Shown here piece after piece: positions 17,787 to 25,942 of a DNA stretch of 64,000 nucleotides. Both the position numbers and the translations under genes were made by a program. The notes beneath the pieces are model-generated. The model did no database searches and had not been told where the DNA came from. It saw only the letters and a list, made by a program, of their open reading frames with translations. Position 1 is the stretch's first letter; each line of letters starts with the position of its first letter. Where the stretch lies: NCBI RefSeq assembly GCF_021603585.1, contig NZ_BQHI01000001.1, positions 62,001 to 126,000 on the forward strand, given 5' to 3'. This stretch comes from Pseudomonas sputi. GTDB taxonomy: Bacteria; Pseudomonadota; Gammaproteobacteria; Pseudomonadales; Pseudomonadaceae.

Positions 17787-18227
17787 TCAGGCAACGCGAC
17801 GTTCGATCAGACGATCCGAGCCACCTTCGGCAACGCGACGTTCGATCAGTCGATCCGAACCACCTTCGGCAACGCGACGTTCGATCAGACGATCCGAACC
17901 ACCTTCAGCGACGCGACGTTCGATCAGACGATCCGAGCCACCTTCGGCAACGCGACGTTCGATCAGACGATCCGAACCACCTTCGGCAACGCGACGTTCG
18001 ATCAGGCGATCCGAACCACCTTCGGCGACGCGACGTTCGATCAGACGATCCGAGCCACCTTCAGCGACGCGACGTTCGATCAAACGATCCGAGCCACCTT
18101 CGGCGACGCGACGTTCGATCAGGCGATCCGAACCACCTTCGGCGATCAGGGTGTGGGCGGGTTTGGCGGCAAATGCGTTGAAGGCCAGAACCGAAAGGGC
18201 AATGCTGAGGATGACTTGGCGTTTCAT
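17787..18227 (-). CDS. Secreted protein of nine identical 13-residue repeats
   Basis: This 146-aa protein consists of a signal peptide (MKRQVILSIALSVLAFNAFA), a short linker (AKPAHTLIA) and nine exact copies of EGGSDRLIERRVA up to the stop. The repeats are charged (per unit: three Arg, two Glu, one Asp), hydrophilic and likely helical or disordered in the periplasm. I recognise related pseudomonad proteins, sometimes labelled phage infection protein without evidence. The DNA units differ from each other only at synonymous positions. Function unknown. A ribosome-binding site GGAGCAAAAATC precedes the ATG. The gene shares a terminator with DUF1615. Confidence 0.85.
   Translation of the reverse strand: MKRQVILSIALSVLAFNAFAAKPAHTLIAEGGSDRLIERRVAEGGSDRLIERRVAEGGSDRLIERRVAEGGSDRLIERRVAEGGSDRLIERRVAEGGSDRLIERRVAEGGSDRLIERRVAEGGSDRLIERRVAEGGSDRLIERRVA
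17790..18140. repeat. 39-bp tandem repeat, nine units
   Basis: This 351-bp coding array has nine contiguous 39-bp units, in phase with the reading frame. Core per unit on the plus strand: CGCGACGTTCGATCA then CGATCCGA and CCACCTTC, with single-base variation at five positions. Each difference falls at a silent codon position on the minus strand. There are no spacers, so this is not a CRISPR array. Confidence 0.95.
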
Positions 18228-18338
18228 GATTTTTGCTCCGGGGTGTTGTTTGTTTGGTATGGAGCCGATCTTACGCCCGGGATTTTTTAAGAGAACTTCA
18301 TTGACGTGATGGTGAACATCGACGCCGATGATGGTTTG

Positions 18339-19034
18339 TCACAGCACCTTCACGGCGCGGCCAATCGCCTGGATCGGCCCGGTGGGTTTGCCGATCGGCG
18401 AGCCGTTGGCGCCTTCCAGCGTCAGCTCGAACAACTGGTTCGGTTGCAGCGGCGGCAGCTTGTCCAGCGGGATCGACAGCGCCTGTCCCGGTTTGACCAG
18501 CCCCAGCGACACCGGCCCCTGCCAGCCATCGGCCTTGGTCCAGAACTCCAGCGCCTTGTCGGCCGGCACCTCGACCACGCCCAGCGGAATCAACTGAATC
18601 TCCCGTGGACTGCTGGCCTGGATCACCCAGCCCGGGGCCTTGTCCTGCGGGGCAACCAGCACCACCAGATAGCTCGGTTTCGGTGTGGTCTGGGTCAACA
18701 GGATCGAGCCCAGCAACAAGGTCGCGGCCAGCCCGGCGGCGCTCAAACCGCGCCACAGTGACAGGCGGTTCCACCATGAAATCTCTGGCGTCCTCTTATG
18801 GGTGAGCTGCGTGACACTGCGTTCGATCCGTTGCCACAGCTGCGACGAGGGCTGATGCGCCGGGGCGAGGTCGGTCAGTTCCAGCAGACGCCGCTCCCAG
18901 GCATCCACGGCCGCTTGCAGATCGGGATCGTTGGGCAAGCGTCGCTGCACTTCGGCGCGTTCTTCGGCCGAGAGGGTGCCGAGCACGTATTCGCTGGCCA
19001 GTTCATCGCGTTCCTGCGCCGATTCGGTGGTCAT
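18339..19034 (-). CDS. Anti-sigma factor, RskA family
   Basis: This 231-aa single-pass membrane protein holds its cognate ECF sigma in check. The N-terminal cytoplasmic zinc-less anti-sigma part (DELASEYVLGTLSAEERAEV) is typical of RskA/anti-sigma-K. A transmembrane helix (about residues 100-118; LSAAGLAATLLLGSILL) and a periplasmic RskA domain (KALEFWTKADGWQGPVSLGL) follow. The ATG at 19034 overlaps the stop of the sigma gene (ATGA), indicating translational coupling and a stoichiometric pair. Confidence 0.9.
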   Translation of the reverse strand: MTTESAQERDELASEYVLGTLSAEERAEVQRRLPNDPDLQAAVDAWERRLLELTDLAPAHQPSSQLWQRIERSVTQLTHKRTPEISWWNRLSLWRGLSAAGLAATLLLGSILLTQTTPKPSYLVVLVAPQDKAPGWVIQASSPREIQLIPLGVVEVPADKALEFWTKADGWQGPVSLGLVKPGQALSIPLDKLPPLQPNQLFELTLEGANGSPIGKPTGPIQAIGRAVKVL

Positions 19035-19561
19035 CCCATGCACTCCCGCAACGCATTGAGGCTGCGTTTGATCCAGGCTTTGACGGTGCCCAGCGGCGTG
19101 TCGAGGCGTTGGGCGATCTGCGCGTGGCTGTAACCGTCGACGTAGGCGTGAAGGATGCAGCGGCGGCGTTGCGGTTCCAGTTGATGCAGGCAGCGGTGGA
19201 TGCGCGCCGAATGGGCCTGTGCGTCGAATGCGTCATCGACGTGAAGTGCGTCGTCTTCGAGCAACGGCACTTCCCGGCCATGATCGCGCAACGCGTTCAG
19301 CGCCAGATGACGGGTCACGCTGAACATCCAGCCCCGGGCTGAACCGCGCGCCGGATCGAAACCCGCCGCGCCGGCCCAGATCTTGATGAATGCGTCGTGC
19401 ACGATGTCTTCGGCCAGCGCCGTGTCACGCACCAGACGCCGGGCCACACCCAGCAGCCGCGGGCTTTCCTGCACATACAATTCGCGCAGGGCCCCGCCCT
19501 CGCCGCGGGCACAGGCGGCGAGGCGGGCTTCGTAATCAAACGCGGTTTCGGGTAATGGCAT
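19031..19561 (-). CDS. ECF RNA polymerase sigma factor, SigK-like
   Basis: This 176-aa ECF sigma has region 2 (AEDIVHDAFIKIWAGAAGFD, RGWMFSVTRHLALN) and region 4 with the HTH GYSHAQIAQRLDTPLGTVKAWIKRSL. It is encoded between DUF3455 and its RskA-type anti-sigma, the usual SigK-group arrangement. The start was set at 19561 (MPLPETAFDYEARL); an ATG at 19582 adds seven residues and cannot be excluded. It probably drives its own operon from the candidate promoter at 20183-20209. Confidence 0.9.
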   Translation of the reverse strand: MPLPETAFDYEARLAACARGEGGALRELYVQESPRLLGVARRLVRDTALAEDIVHDAFIKIWAGAAGFDPARGSARGWMFSVTRHLALNALRDHGREVPLLEDDALHVDDAFDAQAHSARIHRCLHQLEPQRRRCILHAYVDGYSHAQIAQRLDTPLGTVKAWIKRSLNALRECMG

Positions 19562-19603
19562 GTCCTGCAATCTAGCAAGCATCGGCCAAACGTCCAGTCA
19601 GGC

Positions 19604-20125
19604 TCAGTTCGCTGCCCAGAAAATGTAGTCGGCCTGGTACTTCACCACGGCCTGTTTACCCTTGTTTGCCGCCGTACATTCGCTGCCCGGCGCCACGCCG
19701 CCCTTGAGCGCGACGCGCTGGATGTAACTCACGCCGCTCATGGCGCCTTTGCCCTCGGCGGGGTTGGCCTTGACCAGTTGATAGGGCAGGTTGCCCGGGC
19801 TCGATGGCGCAACGGCCAATTGCGTGCCGGTGACTTTCGAACCGTCCTGCGCCTGCCAGGTGGCGGGCGGGCCGAAGTAGGTGCCGACCTGCTTGCCGCT
19901 GCGATCGTTGAGCACCGCTTTCGGGCCGACGAACGTCCACTCGGTCTGCCCGGCGGCATTGGCCTTGTCCCGGCATTCGTAGGTGATCTCGCCGACCCCG
20001 GTGGTTTCCATCGCGATCCTGTGGCCGTCCGGCACCTTGATCGCATCGGGATAACTGCTTTGGGCAAAGCTCGTCGAAGCAACCGTGAGCAAACCGGTGA
20101 GGCCAATCAGTTGGGTGATGTTCAT
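19604..20125 (-). CDS. DUF3455 domain-containing exported protein
   Basis: This 173-aa protein has a signal peptide (to about residue 21, TSFAQ) and the DUF3455 pattern IKVPDGHRIAMETTGVGEITYECR, WTFVGPKAVL, GTYFGPPATWQAQDGS, ending DYIFWAAN. Two Cys (in YECR and SECTA) may form a disulfide in the periplasm. Function unknown. It is first in an operon with the sigma (42-nt gap) and anti-sigma genes and is a likely member of that regulon. Confidence 0.88.
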   Translation of the reverse strand: MNITQLIGLTGLLTVASTSFAQSSYPDAIKVPDGHRIAMETTGVGEITYECRDKANAAGQTEWTFVGPKAVLNDRSGKQVGTYFGPPATWQAQDGSKVTGTQLAVAPSSPGNLPYQLVKANPAEGKGAMSGVSYIQRVALKGGVAPGSECTAANKGKQAVVKYQADYIFWAAN

Positions 20126-20182
20126 CAGTGTTTCTCCGAAAAAGGGTAAACCGCTGACAGCCGAAAGTGGGCTGTTACAGGG

Positions 20183-20209
20183 ACTACCCGCGACGGAGGC
20201 GTTTGGATG
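20183..20209 (-). promoter_or_regulatory. Candidate ECF-type promoter of the DUF3455-sigma-antisigma operon
   Basis: On the minus strand CATCC (20209-20205) is followed after 16 bp by GGTAGT (20188-20183), about 57 bp before the DUF3455 start. A CATCC-type -35 with 16-17 bp spacing is the pattern expected for SigK-group ECF promoters. Call by eye only. Confidence 0.35.
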
Positions 20210-20244
20210 CAGTGGCCGGACAATAAATCTGAAAACACTGAAGA

Positions 20245-21858
20245 TCAGATTGCTGTAACCCGCTCGCGCCCGGTTTTTGCCATTGCCAGGCCGGAGGCTT
20301 TCAGGAGTTCCTGGGTATAGGCATGCTGCGGCGCCGCAAAAATGTCCCGCGATGCTCCCTGTTCCACCACTTTGCCGTCCTTGATCACCATCAAGTCGTG
20401 CGCCAGCGCATGCACCACCGCCAGGTCATGACTGATGAACAGGTACGTCAAGCCATGGCGAATCTGCAGCTGCCGCAACAATTCCACCACCTGTTTCTGC
20501 ACCGTGCGATCCAGCGCCGAGGTCGGTTCGTCCAGCAGAATCAGCGCCGGTTCCAGCACCAATGCGCGGGCGATGGAAATGCGCTGGCGCTGGCCGCCGG
20601 AAAATTCGTGGGGATAGCGATGGCGGCTCTGCGGGTCGAGGCCGACTTCCTCCAGCACGCGGATCACCGCCGCCTCTCGTTCCTCGGCCGTGCCGATACC
20701 GTGGGTCAGCAGGCCTTCGGCGATGATCTGTTGCACCGACATCCGTGGGCTGAGGCTGCCGAACGGGTCCTGGAACACCACCTGAATCTGCCGGCGCAAG
20801 GGGCGCATCAAGCGCTGGTTGAGCAGGCTCAAATGCTTGTTGCCGAAGCGGATATCGCCCTCCGATTCCACCAGTCGCAGAATCGCCTGGCCCAGCGTCG
20901 ATTTGCCCGAGCCGGACTCGCCGACAATCCCCAGGGTCTTGCCCCGTTGCAGACGGAAACTCACGCCGTCCACGGCCTTGATGTATTGCCGGGTGCGGCT
21001 GAACAACGCCTTGGGCAGCGGGAACCAGACTTTCAGATCGTCCACCTCCAGCAGGTTGTGATCGTAGCGACTCGGCACCGGCGCACCCGACGGTTCGGCC
21101 TCGATCAGCAAGCGGCTGTAAGGATGCTGCGGTGCGCGGAACAGCGTTGCGCAATCGGCCTGTTCGACGATTTCCCCGTGGCGCATCACGCACACCCGTT
21201 GGGCGATGCGCCGCACCAGATTGAGGTCATGACTGATCAGCAGCAGCGACATGCCGAGGCGTTGCTGCAACTCGATCAGCAGCTCGAGAATCTTCTGCTG
21301 CACGGTCACATCCAGCGCGGTGGTCGGTTCATCGGCGATCAGCAATTGCGGTTCGTTGGCCAGCGCCATGGCGATCATCACCCGTTGCCGCTGACCGCCG
21401 GAGAGCTGGTGCGGATAGGCCTTCAAACGCTGCAACGGCTGGCGAATGCCGACCAGTTCCAGCAGCTCCAGCGTGCGCTGGCGCGCGGCGCGGCCCTTGA
21501 GTCCCTTGTGGATCTCCAGCACTTCGCTGATCTGCTTTTCCACCGTGTGCAACGGGTTCAGCGAGGTCATCGGCTCCTGGAAAATCATCGCGATGCGGTT
21601 GCCGCGCAAGCCGCGCAGTTGCTGTTCGCTGGCGTGCAACAGATCCACACCGTTATAGCGGATGCTGCCGCTGCTGCTGACGGTCTTGCCTGGCAGCAAA
21701 CGCAGAATCGAATGGGCTGTCACCGACTTGCCCGAGCCGGATTCGCCGACCAGTGCCAGGCACTCGCCGCGGCGGATGTCGAGGTTCACGCCGTGCACCA
21801 CTTCGTGCCCGGCGAAGGCGACGCGCAGGTCGCGGATTTCAATCAGGTTATCGCTCAT
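20245..21858 (-). CDS. yejF: Peptide-type ABC transporter ATPase, YejF-like fused dimer
   Basis: This 537-aa protein has two ABC ATPase halves fused in tandem, DppD-like then DppF-like. Each half has Walker A (GESGSGKS, twice), the signature (LSGGQRQRV and FSGGQRQRI) and Walker B ([12 protein letters not shown] and [12 protein letters not shown]). Oligopeptide C-terminal motifs ([25 protein letters not shown]) follow each half. It powers uptake through YejBE at the cytoplasmic face. It begins 14 nt after yejE and ends the long operon that starts at tonB. Confidence 0.93.
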   Translation of the reverse strand: MSDNLIEIRDLRVAFAGHEVVHGVNLDIRRGECLALVGESGSGKSVTAHSILRLLPGKTVSSSGSIRYNGVDLLHASEQQLRGLRGNRIAMIFQEPMTSLNPLHTVEKQISEVLEIHKGLKGRAARQRTLELLELVGIRQPLQRLKAYPHQLSGGQRQRVMIAMALANEPQLLIADEPTTALDVTVQQKILELLIELQQRLGMSLLLISHDLNLVRRIAQRVCVMRHGEIVEQADCATLFRAPQHPYSRLLIEAEPSGAPVPSRYDHNLLEVDDLKVWFPLPKALFSRTRQYIKAVDGVSFRLQRGKTLGIVGESGSGKSTLGQAILRLVESEGDIRFGNKHLSLLNQRLMRPLRRQIQVVFQDPFGSLSPRMSVQQIIAEGLLTHGIGTAEEREAAVIRVLEEVGLDPQSRHRYPHEFSGGQRQRISIARALVLEPALILLDEPTSALDRTVQKQVVELLRQLQIRHGLTYLFISHDLAVVHALAHDLMVIKDGKVVEQGASRDIFAAPQHAYTQELLKASGLAMAKTGRERVTAI

Positions 21859-21872
21859 TTCAGCTCCGGGGA

Positions 21873-22895
21873 TCAGGATCGCGGGTCGAACGCGTCACGG
21901 CAGGCTTCGCCGATAAACACCAGCAGGGACAGAATCAGCGCCAGGGCAAAAAACGCCGTCAGCCCCAGCCACGGCGCTTGCAGATTGCGCTTGGCCTGGC
22001 CGATCAGTTCACCCAAGGATGCGGTGCCGGCGGGCATGCCGAAGCCGAGAAAATCCAGCGCGGTGAGGGTGGCAATGGCGCCGGTCAGAATGAACGGCAG
22101 GTAGGTGAGGGTGGAGGTCATCGCGTTGGGCAGAATGTGCCGGCGCATCAGCTCGCTGTCCGTCAGGCCCAGGGCCCGCGCGGCTTTGACGTACTCCAGG
22201 CTGCGCCCGCGCAGGAACTCGGCGCGCACCACATCCACCAGTGCCAGCCAGGAAAACAGCGCCATGATCCCCAGCAGCCACCAGAAACTCGGCGAGACGA
22301 ACCCGGACAAAATGATCAGCAGGTACAGCACCGGCAATCCCGACCAGATCTCCAGCACCCGCTGCCCGAGCAAGTCGACCCAGCCGCCGTAATAACCCTG
22401 CAACGCTCCGGCGACGATGCCGACCAGCGCACTGACGGCGGTGAGGATCAGCGCGAACAGGATCGAAATCCGCGTGCCGAAAATCACCCGCGCCAACACA
22501 TCCCGGGCCTGATCGTCGGTGCCCAGCCAGTTGCGCGAGGACGGCGGGCTCGGTGCCGGTTCCGTGAGGTCGTAATTGACCGTGTCGTAGCTGAACGGGA
22601 TCGGCGGGAACAGCATCCAGCCGCCCTGATCCTCGATCAGTTTGTGCACGTAATTGCTGGCGTAATCCGGCTGGAACGGCAGCTCGCCGCCGAAATCGGT
22701 TTCCAGATAATCGCTGAGGATCGGGAAGTAGAAGGCGTTGTGGTAGCGGATCACCAGCGGCTTGTCGTTGGCGATCAGTTCGCCGCCGAGGCAGATCAGG
22801 CATAGCCCGATGAACAGCCACAGCGACCAGCGCCCGCGACGGTTGGCCTTGAATTGCGCGATGCGCCGCCGGCCCAGAGGGGAGAGTGTGAACAT
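21873..22895 (-). CDS. yejE: Peptide ABC transporter permease YejE
   Basis: This 340-aa inner-membrane permease has an N-terminal helix (WSLWLFIGLCLICLGGELIA), the YejE-type periplasmic stretch (YHNAFYFPILSDYLETDFGG, RNWLGTDDQARDVLARVIFG) and the DppC-like core with EAA loop EYVKAARALGLTDSELMRRH. The start at 22895 overlaps the yejB stop by one base (TGATG). It pairs with YejB. Confidence 0.93.
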   Translation of the reverse strand: MFTLSPLGRRRIAQFKANRRGRWSLWLFIGLCLICLGGELIANDKPLVIRYHNAFYFPILSDYLETDFGGELPFQPDYASNYVHKLIEDQGGWMLFPPIPFSYDTVNYDLTEPAPSPPSSRNWLGTDDQARDVLARVIFGTRISILFALILTAVSALVGIVAGALQGYYGGWVDLLGQRVLEIWSGLPVLYLLIILSGFVSPSFWWLLGIMALFSWLALVDVVRAEFLRGRSLEYVKAARALGLTDSELMRRHILPNAMTSTLTYLPFILTGAIATLTALDFLGFGMPAGTASLGELIGQAKRNLQAPWLGLTAFFALALILSLLVFIGEACRDAFDPRS

Positions 22896-23959
22896 CAGGC
22901 AGTCCTCGCCGAGAAGTCGATGCGCGGGTCGAGCAGGGTGTAGCAGAGGTCGCCGATCAGCTTGATCAACAGGCCGAACAGGGTGAACAGAAACAGCGTG
23001 CCGAACACCACCGGGTAGTCCCGTGACACCGCCGCTTCGTAGCTCATGCGCCCGAGGCCGTCGAGGTTGAAGAGGGTTTCGATCAGCAGGGAGCCGGCAA
23101 AAAACACCTCTATCAAGGCCGACGGCACACCGGCCACCACCAACAGCATCGCGTTGCGAAACACATGGCCGTAAAGCACGCGCCTTTCGGTCAACCCCTT
23201 GGCGCGCGCGGTGATCACGTACTGGCGGCTGATCTCGTTGAGGAAGCTGTTCTTGGTCAGGATCGTCAGCGTCGCAAAACCGCCGATCACCAGCGCCGTC
23301 ACCGGCAACACCAGGTGCCAGAGGTAGTCGCCGACCTTGCCCCACAGGCTCAGGCTGTCGAAGTGGTCCGAGACCAGCCCCTGCACCGGAAACCAGTTGA
23401 CGTAGCTGCCCCCGGCGAACACCACGATCAACAGGATCGCGAACAGAAAGGCCGGCATCGCGTAACCGACGATGATCGCCGTGCTGCTCCAGACATCGAA
23501 CGCGCTGCCGTTTTTGATTGCCTTGCGAATGCCCAGCGGGATCGAAATCAGGTAGGTGATCAAGGTCGCCCACAGGCCGAGGGACAGCGACACCGGCAGT
23601 TTCTGCACGATCAGGTCAGTGACTTTTGCACCGCGAAAGAAGCTGCTGCCCAGGTCCAGTTGCGCGTAGTTCTTGAGCATCAGCCACAGGCGTTCGTGCA
23701 TCGGTTTGTCGAAGCCGTAGTGGTGCTTGATCTCTTCGATCAGCGCCGGGTCCAGGCCACGGCTGCTGCGCCCGGCACCGCCGATGGCGGTCACCTCGCT
23801 GGCGCCGCCCATGCTGTGCCCGCCGAAGCCTTGCAGGCGGGCAATGGCTTGTTCCACCGGGCCACCGGGCGCGGCCTGCACGATGACGAAGTTGACCACC
23901 AGAATGCACAGCAGCGTCGGGATGATCAGCAACAGCCGTCGACTCAGATAACGCCACAT
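22895..23959 (-). CDS. yejB: Peptide ABC transporter permease YejB
   Basis: This 354-aa DppB-like inner-membrane permease starts with [20 protein letters not shown], the first helix, and [15 protein letters not shown], the family signature. A central insert rich in Gly/Ser ([16 protein letters not shown]) is typical of YejB. The EAA loop is [19 protein letters not shown]. The gene starts one base after the stop of yejA and overlaps yejE. It forms the channel with YejE. Confidence 0.93.
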   Translation of the reverse strand: MWRYLSRRLLLIIPTLLCILVVNFVIVQAAPGGPVEQAIARLQGFGGHSMGGASEVTAIGGAGRSSRGLDPALIEEIKHHYGFDKPMHERLWLMLKNYAQLDLGSSFFRGAKVTDLIVQKLPVSLSLGLWATLITYLISIPLGIRKAIKNGSAFDVWSSTAIIVGYAMPAFLFAILLIVVFAGGSYVNWFPVQGLVSDHFDSLSLWGKVGDYLWHLVLPVTALVIGGFATLTILTKNSFLNEISRQYVITARAKGLTERRVLYGHVFRNAMLLVVAGVPSALIEVFFAGSLLIETLFNLDGLGRMSYEAAVSRDYPVVFGTLFLFTLFGLLIKLIGDLCYTLLDPRIDFSARTA

Positions 23960-23960
23960 G

Positions 23961-25832
23961 TCACTGGCCCCCCGCGAGCTGGCGCAGGGCGCTCATCTGC
24001 TGGTTGGTCAGCGGCTTGGCCGAGACCTCCCACCAGGTGTCGAGGCCTTCGCTGTAGATCGGCTGCACCGCCGGCCTGCCGAAGCGGTTCTGAAACACCG
24101 TCGGCGTGCCTTTGGAGTAGTAGTTGGGAATCATGTAGTCACCCCATTGCAGCACCCGGTCGAGGGCGCGGGCGTAACGCACCATGGCGTCGCGGGTATT
24201 GGCCTGGACCAGGCCGTCGATCAGCCGGTCCACCGCAGGATCGGCCAGCACCATCGAGTTGGAACTGCCGACCTGGGTCGCGCTTTGCGAGGCATACAGG
24301 CTGTACAACTCGCGGCCCGGCGAGACGATCGGATCGCCGCTGCGGGGGAAACTGGTGACGATCATGTCGTAGTCCCGGGCGTTGAGCCGGTTGATGTACT
24401 GCGCCGAATCGATGCGCCGCAGATTCAGGGTGATGCCGATCTGCGCCAGGGTGCGCTTGTACGGCAGCAGCATGCGGTCGAAGCCGCCCTGGCCGTCGAG
24501 GAAGGTGAATTCGAGCGGCTCGCCGGCAGCGTTTACCAAGCGGTTGTGCTTCGGCGTCCATCCGGCCTCGGCCAGCAGTTTCAGGGCCTGCAGCTGTTTG
24601 TCGCGGATGTAGCCGCTGCCATCGGTTTTCGGTGCCTGATAAACCTGGGTGAAGACCTCGTCCGGGATCTGTCCGCGCAGCGGTTCAAGGATTGCCCGCT
24701 CCGCTGCGTCGGGCAGGGCGGTGGCGGCCATTTCACTTTTTGGCCAGTAGCTGTTCTGGCGCACGTAGAAGCCGCGCATCATCTGTTTGTTGGTCCACTC
24801 GAAATCCCACAGCAGGCTCAGCGCCTGGCGCACGCGGCGGTCCTTGAACAGCGGGTTCTGCAGATTGAACACAAAACCCTGAGCGCTGGTCGGTTTGTCC
24901 GGGGCGAGAATCGCTTGTTGCAGACGGCCGTCGCGCAGGGCCGGGCTGTCGTAGCCGACCACGTAGCCGGACGAGGAAAACTCGCGGTTGTAGTCGAACG
25001 CGCCGGCCTGCAGCAGTTGCCGGGCGACGTCGGTGTCGCCGTAGAAATTCACGGTCAGGCTGTCGAAGTTGTACATCCCGCGACTGACCGGCAGGTCTTT
25101 GCCCCACCAGTGCGGATCTCTCTGAAAACTGATGCTGCGTCCCGCGTCGACCTTGCTCACCCGGTACGGGCCGCTGCCCAACGGGGGTTCGAAACCGCCG
25201 CCGTTGGCGAAGTCGCGGGTCTTCCACCAGTGCTCGGGCACCGGTCGCAGCGACGCCAGATCCAGCGCCAGGGTGCGGTTGAGGTTGTTCTTGAAGGTGA
25301 AGCGAATCTGCCGCGGGCCTTCGATCAGCACGTCCTGCACGTCGGCGTATTGCTGGCGATAACTCAGGCTGCCCTTGGTCATCAACAGCTCGAAGGTGTA
25401 GCGCACGTCTTCGGCGGTGATCGGTGTGCCGTCGGCGAAACGCGCCTCGGGGTTCAGGTTGAAACGCACCCACAGGCCGCCGGGATCGCGCTCCATGGAT
25501 TGCGCCACCAGACCGTAGACGGTGTAGGGCTCGTCCAGCGAGCGGAACGCCAGCGGCGAATACACCCAGTCGTTGACCTGCACCACGGAAATGCCCTGAT
25601 CGGCATACGGGGTGATGTAGTTGTACTGCCCGATCTCCATCGAAGCGCGGCTGAGCGAGCCGCCCTTCGGTGCGTCGGGATTGACGAAGTCGAAGTGCCG
25701 GAAACCGGCGGGGTATTTCGGCGCTTCGCCGTACACCGTCATCGCGTAGCTGCCGCCGGCCAGCGCCGATGCCGCGTTGCACAGCAGCGCACCGCCGAGC
25801 AGCAGGCCGGCCATGTTGCGCATGAATGTCAT
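23961..25832 (-). CDS. yejA: Periplasmic solute-binding protein YejA (SBP family 5)
   Basis: This 623-aa periplasmic binding protein has a signal peptide (cleavage near ASALA|GG), longer than typical DppA and matching YejA. Landmarks are [49 protein letters not shown] and a late [18 protein letters not shown]. YejA-type systems take up peptide-like compounds, including microcin C in E. coli and peptidyl-nucleoside antibiotics in P. aeruginosa (NppA). The ATG at 25832 follows AGAGGAA with a spacing of 7. It lies 110 nt downstream of the TonB receptor gene. Confidence 0.93.
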   Translation of the reverse strand: MTFMRNMAGLLLGGALLCNAASALAGGSYAMTVYGEAPKYPAGFRHFDFVNPDAPKGGSLSRASMEIGQYNYITPYADQGISVVQVNDWVYSPLAFRSLDEPYTVYGLVAQSMERDPGGLWVRFNLNPEARFADGTPITAEDVRYTFELLMTKGSLSYRQQYADVQDVLIEGPRQIRFTFKNNLNRTLALDLASLRPVPEHWWKTRDFANGGGFEPPLGSGPYRVSKVDAGRSISFQRDPHWWGKDLPVSRGMYNFDSLTVNFYGDTDVARQLLQAGAFDYNREFSSSGYVVGYDSPALRDGRLQQAILAPDKPTSAQGFVFNLQNPLFKDRRVRQALSLLWDFEWTNKQMMRGFYVRQNSYWPKSEMAATALPDAAERAILEPLRGQIPDEVFTQVYQAPKTDGSGYIRDKQLQALKLLAEAGWTPKHNRLVNAAGEPLEFTFLDGQGGFDRMLLPYKRTLAQIGITLNLRRIDSAQYINRLNARDYDMIVTSFPRSGDPIVSPGRELYSLYASQSATQVGSSNSMVLADPAVDRLIDGLVQANTRDAMVRYARALDRVLQWGDYMIPNYYSKGTPTVFQNRFGRPAVQPIYSEGLDTWWEVSAKPLTNQQMSALRQLAGGQ

Positions 25833-25942
25833 GAAGTCGTTCCTCTGAGCCGGAAAAGCCCGGAGCGGCGGCAGGCCGCTGCGGGATGCGAATTCGCAAG
25901 GGGAAGGGGCCGGCCGGAGTCTTGCGCGGCCCCGACCGGGAC

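Noticed and set aside
17790-18140. Regular 39-bp repeats as a CRISPR array
   Set aside because: Units are contiguous with no spacers and lie in a reading frame with a signal peptide.
20323-22104. Long plus-strand frame across yejF
   Set aside because: Antisense shadow of the ABC ATPase gene; composition is His/Gln-rich and no motif is present.
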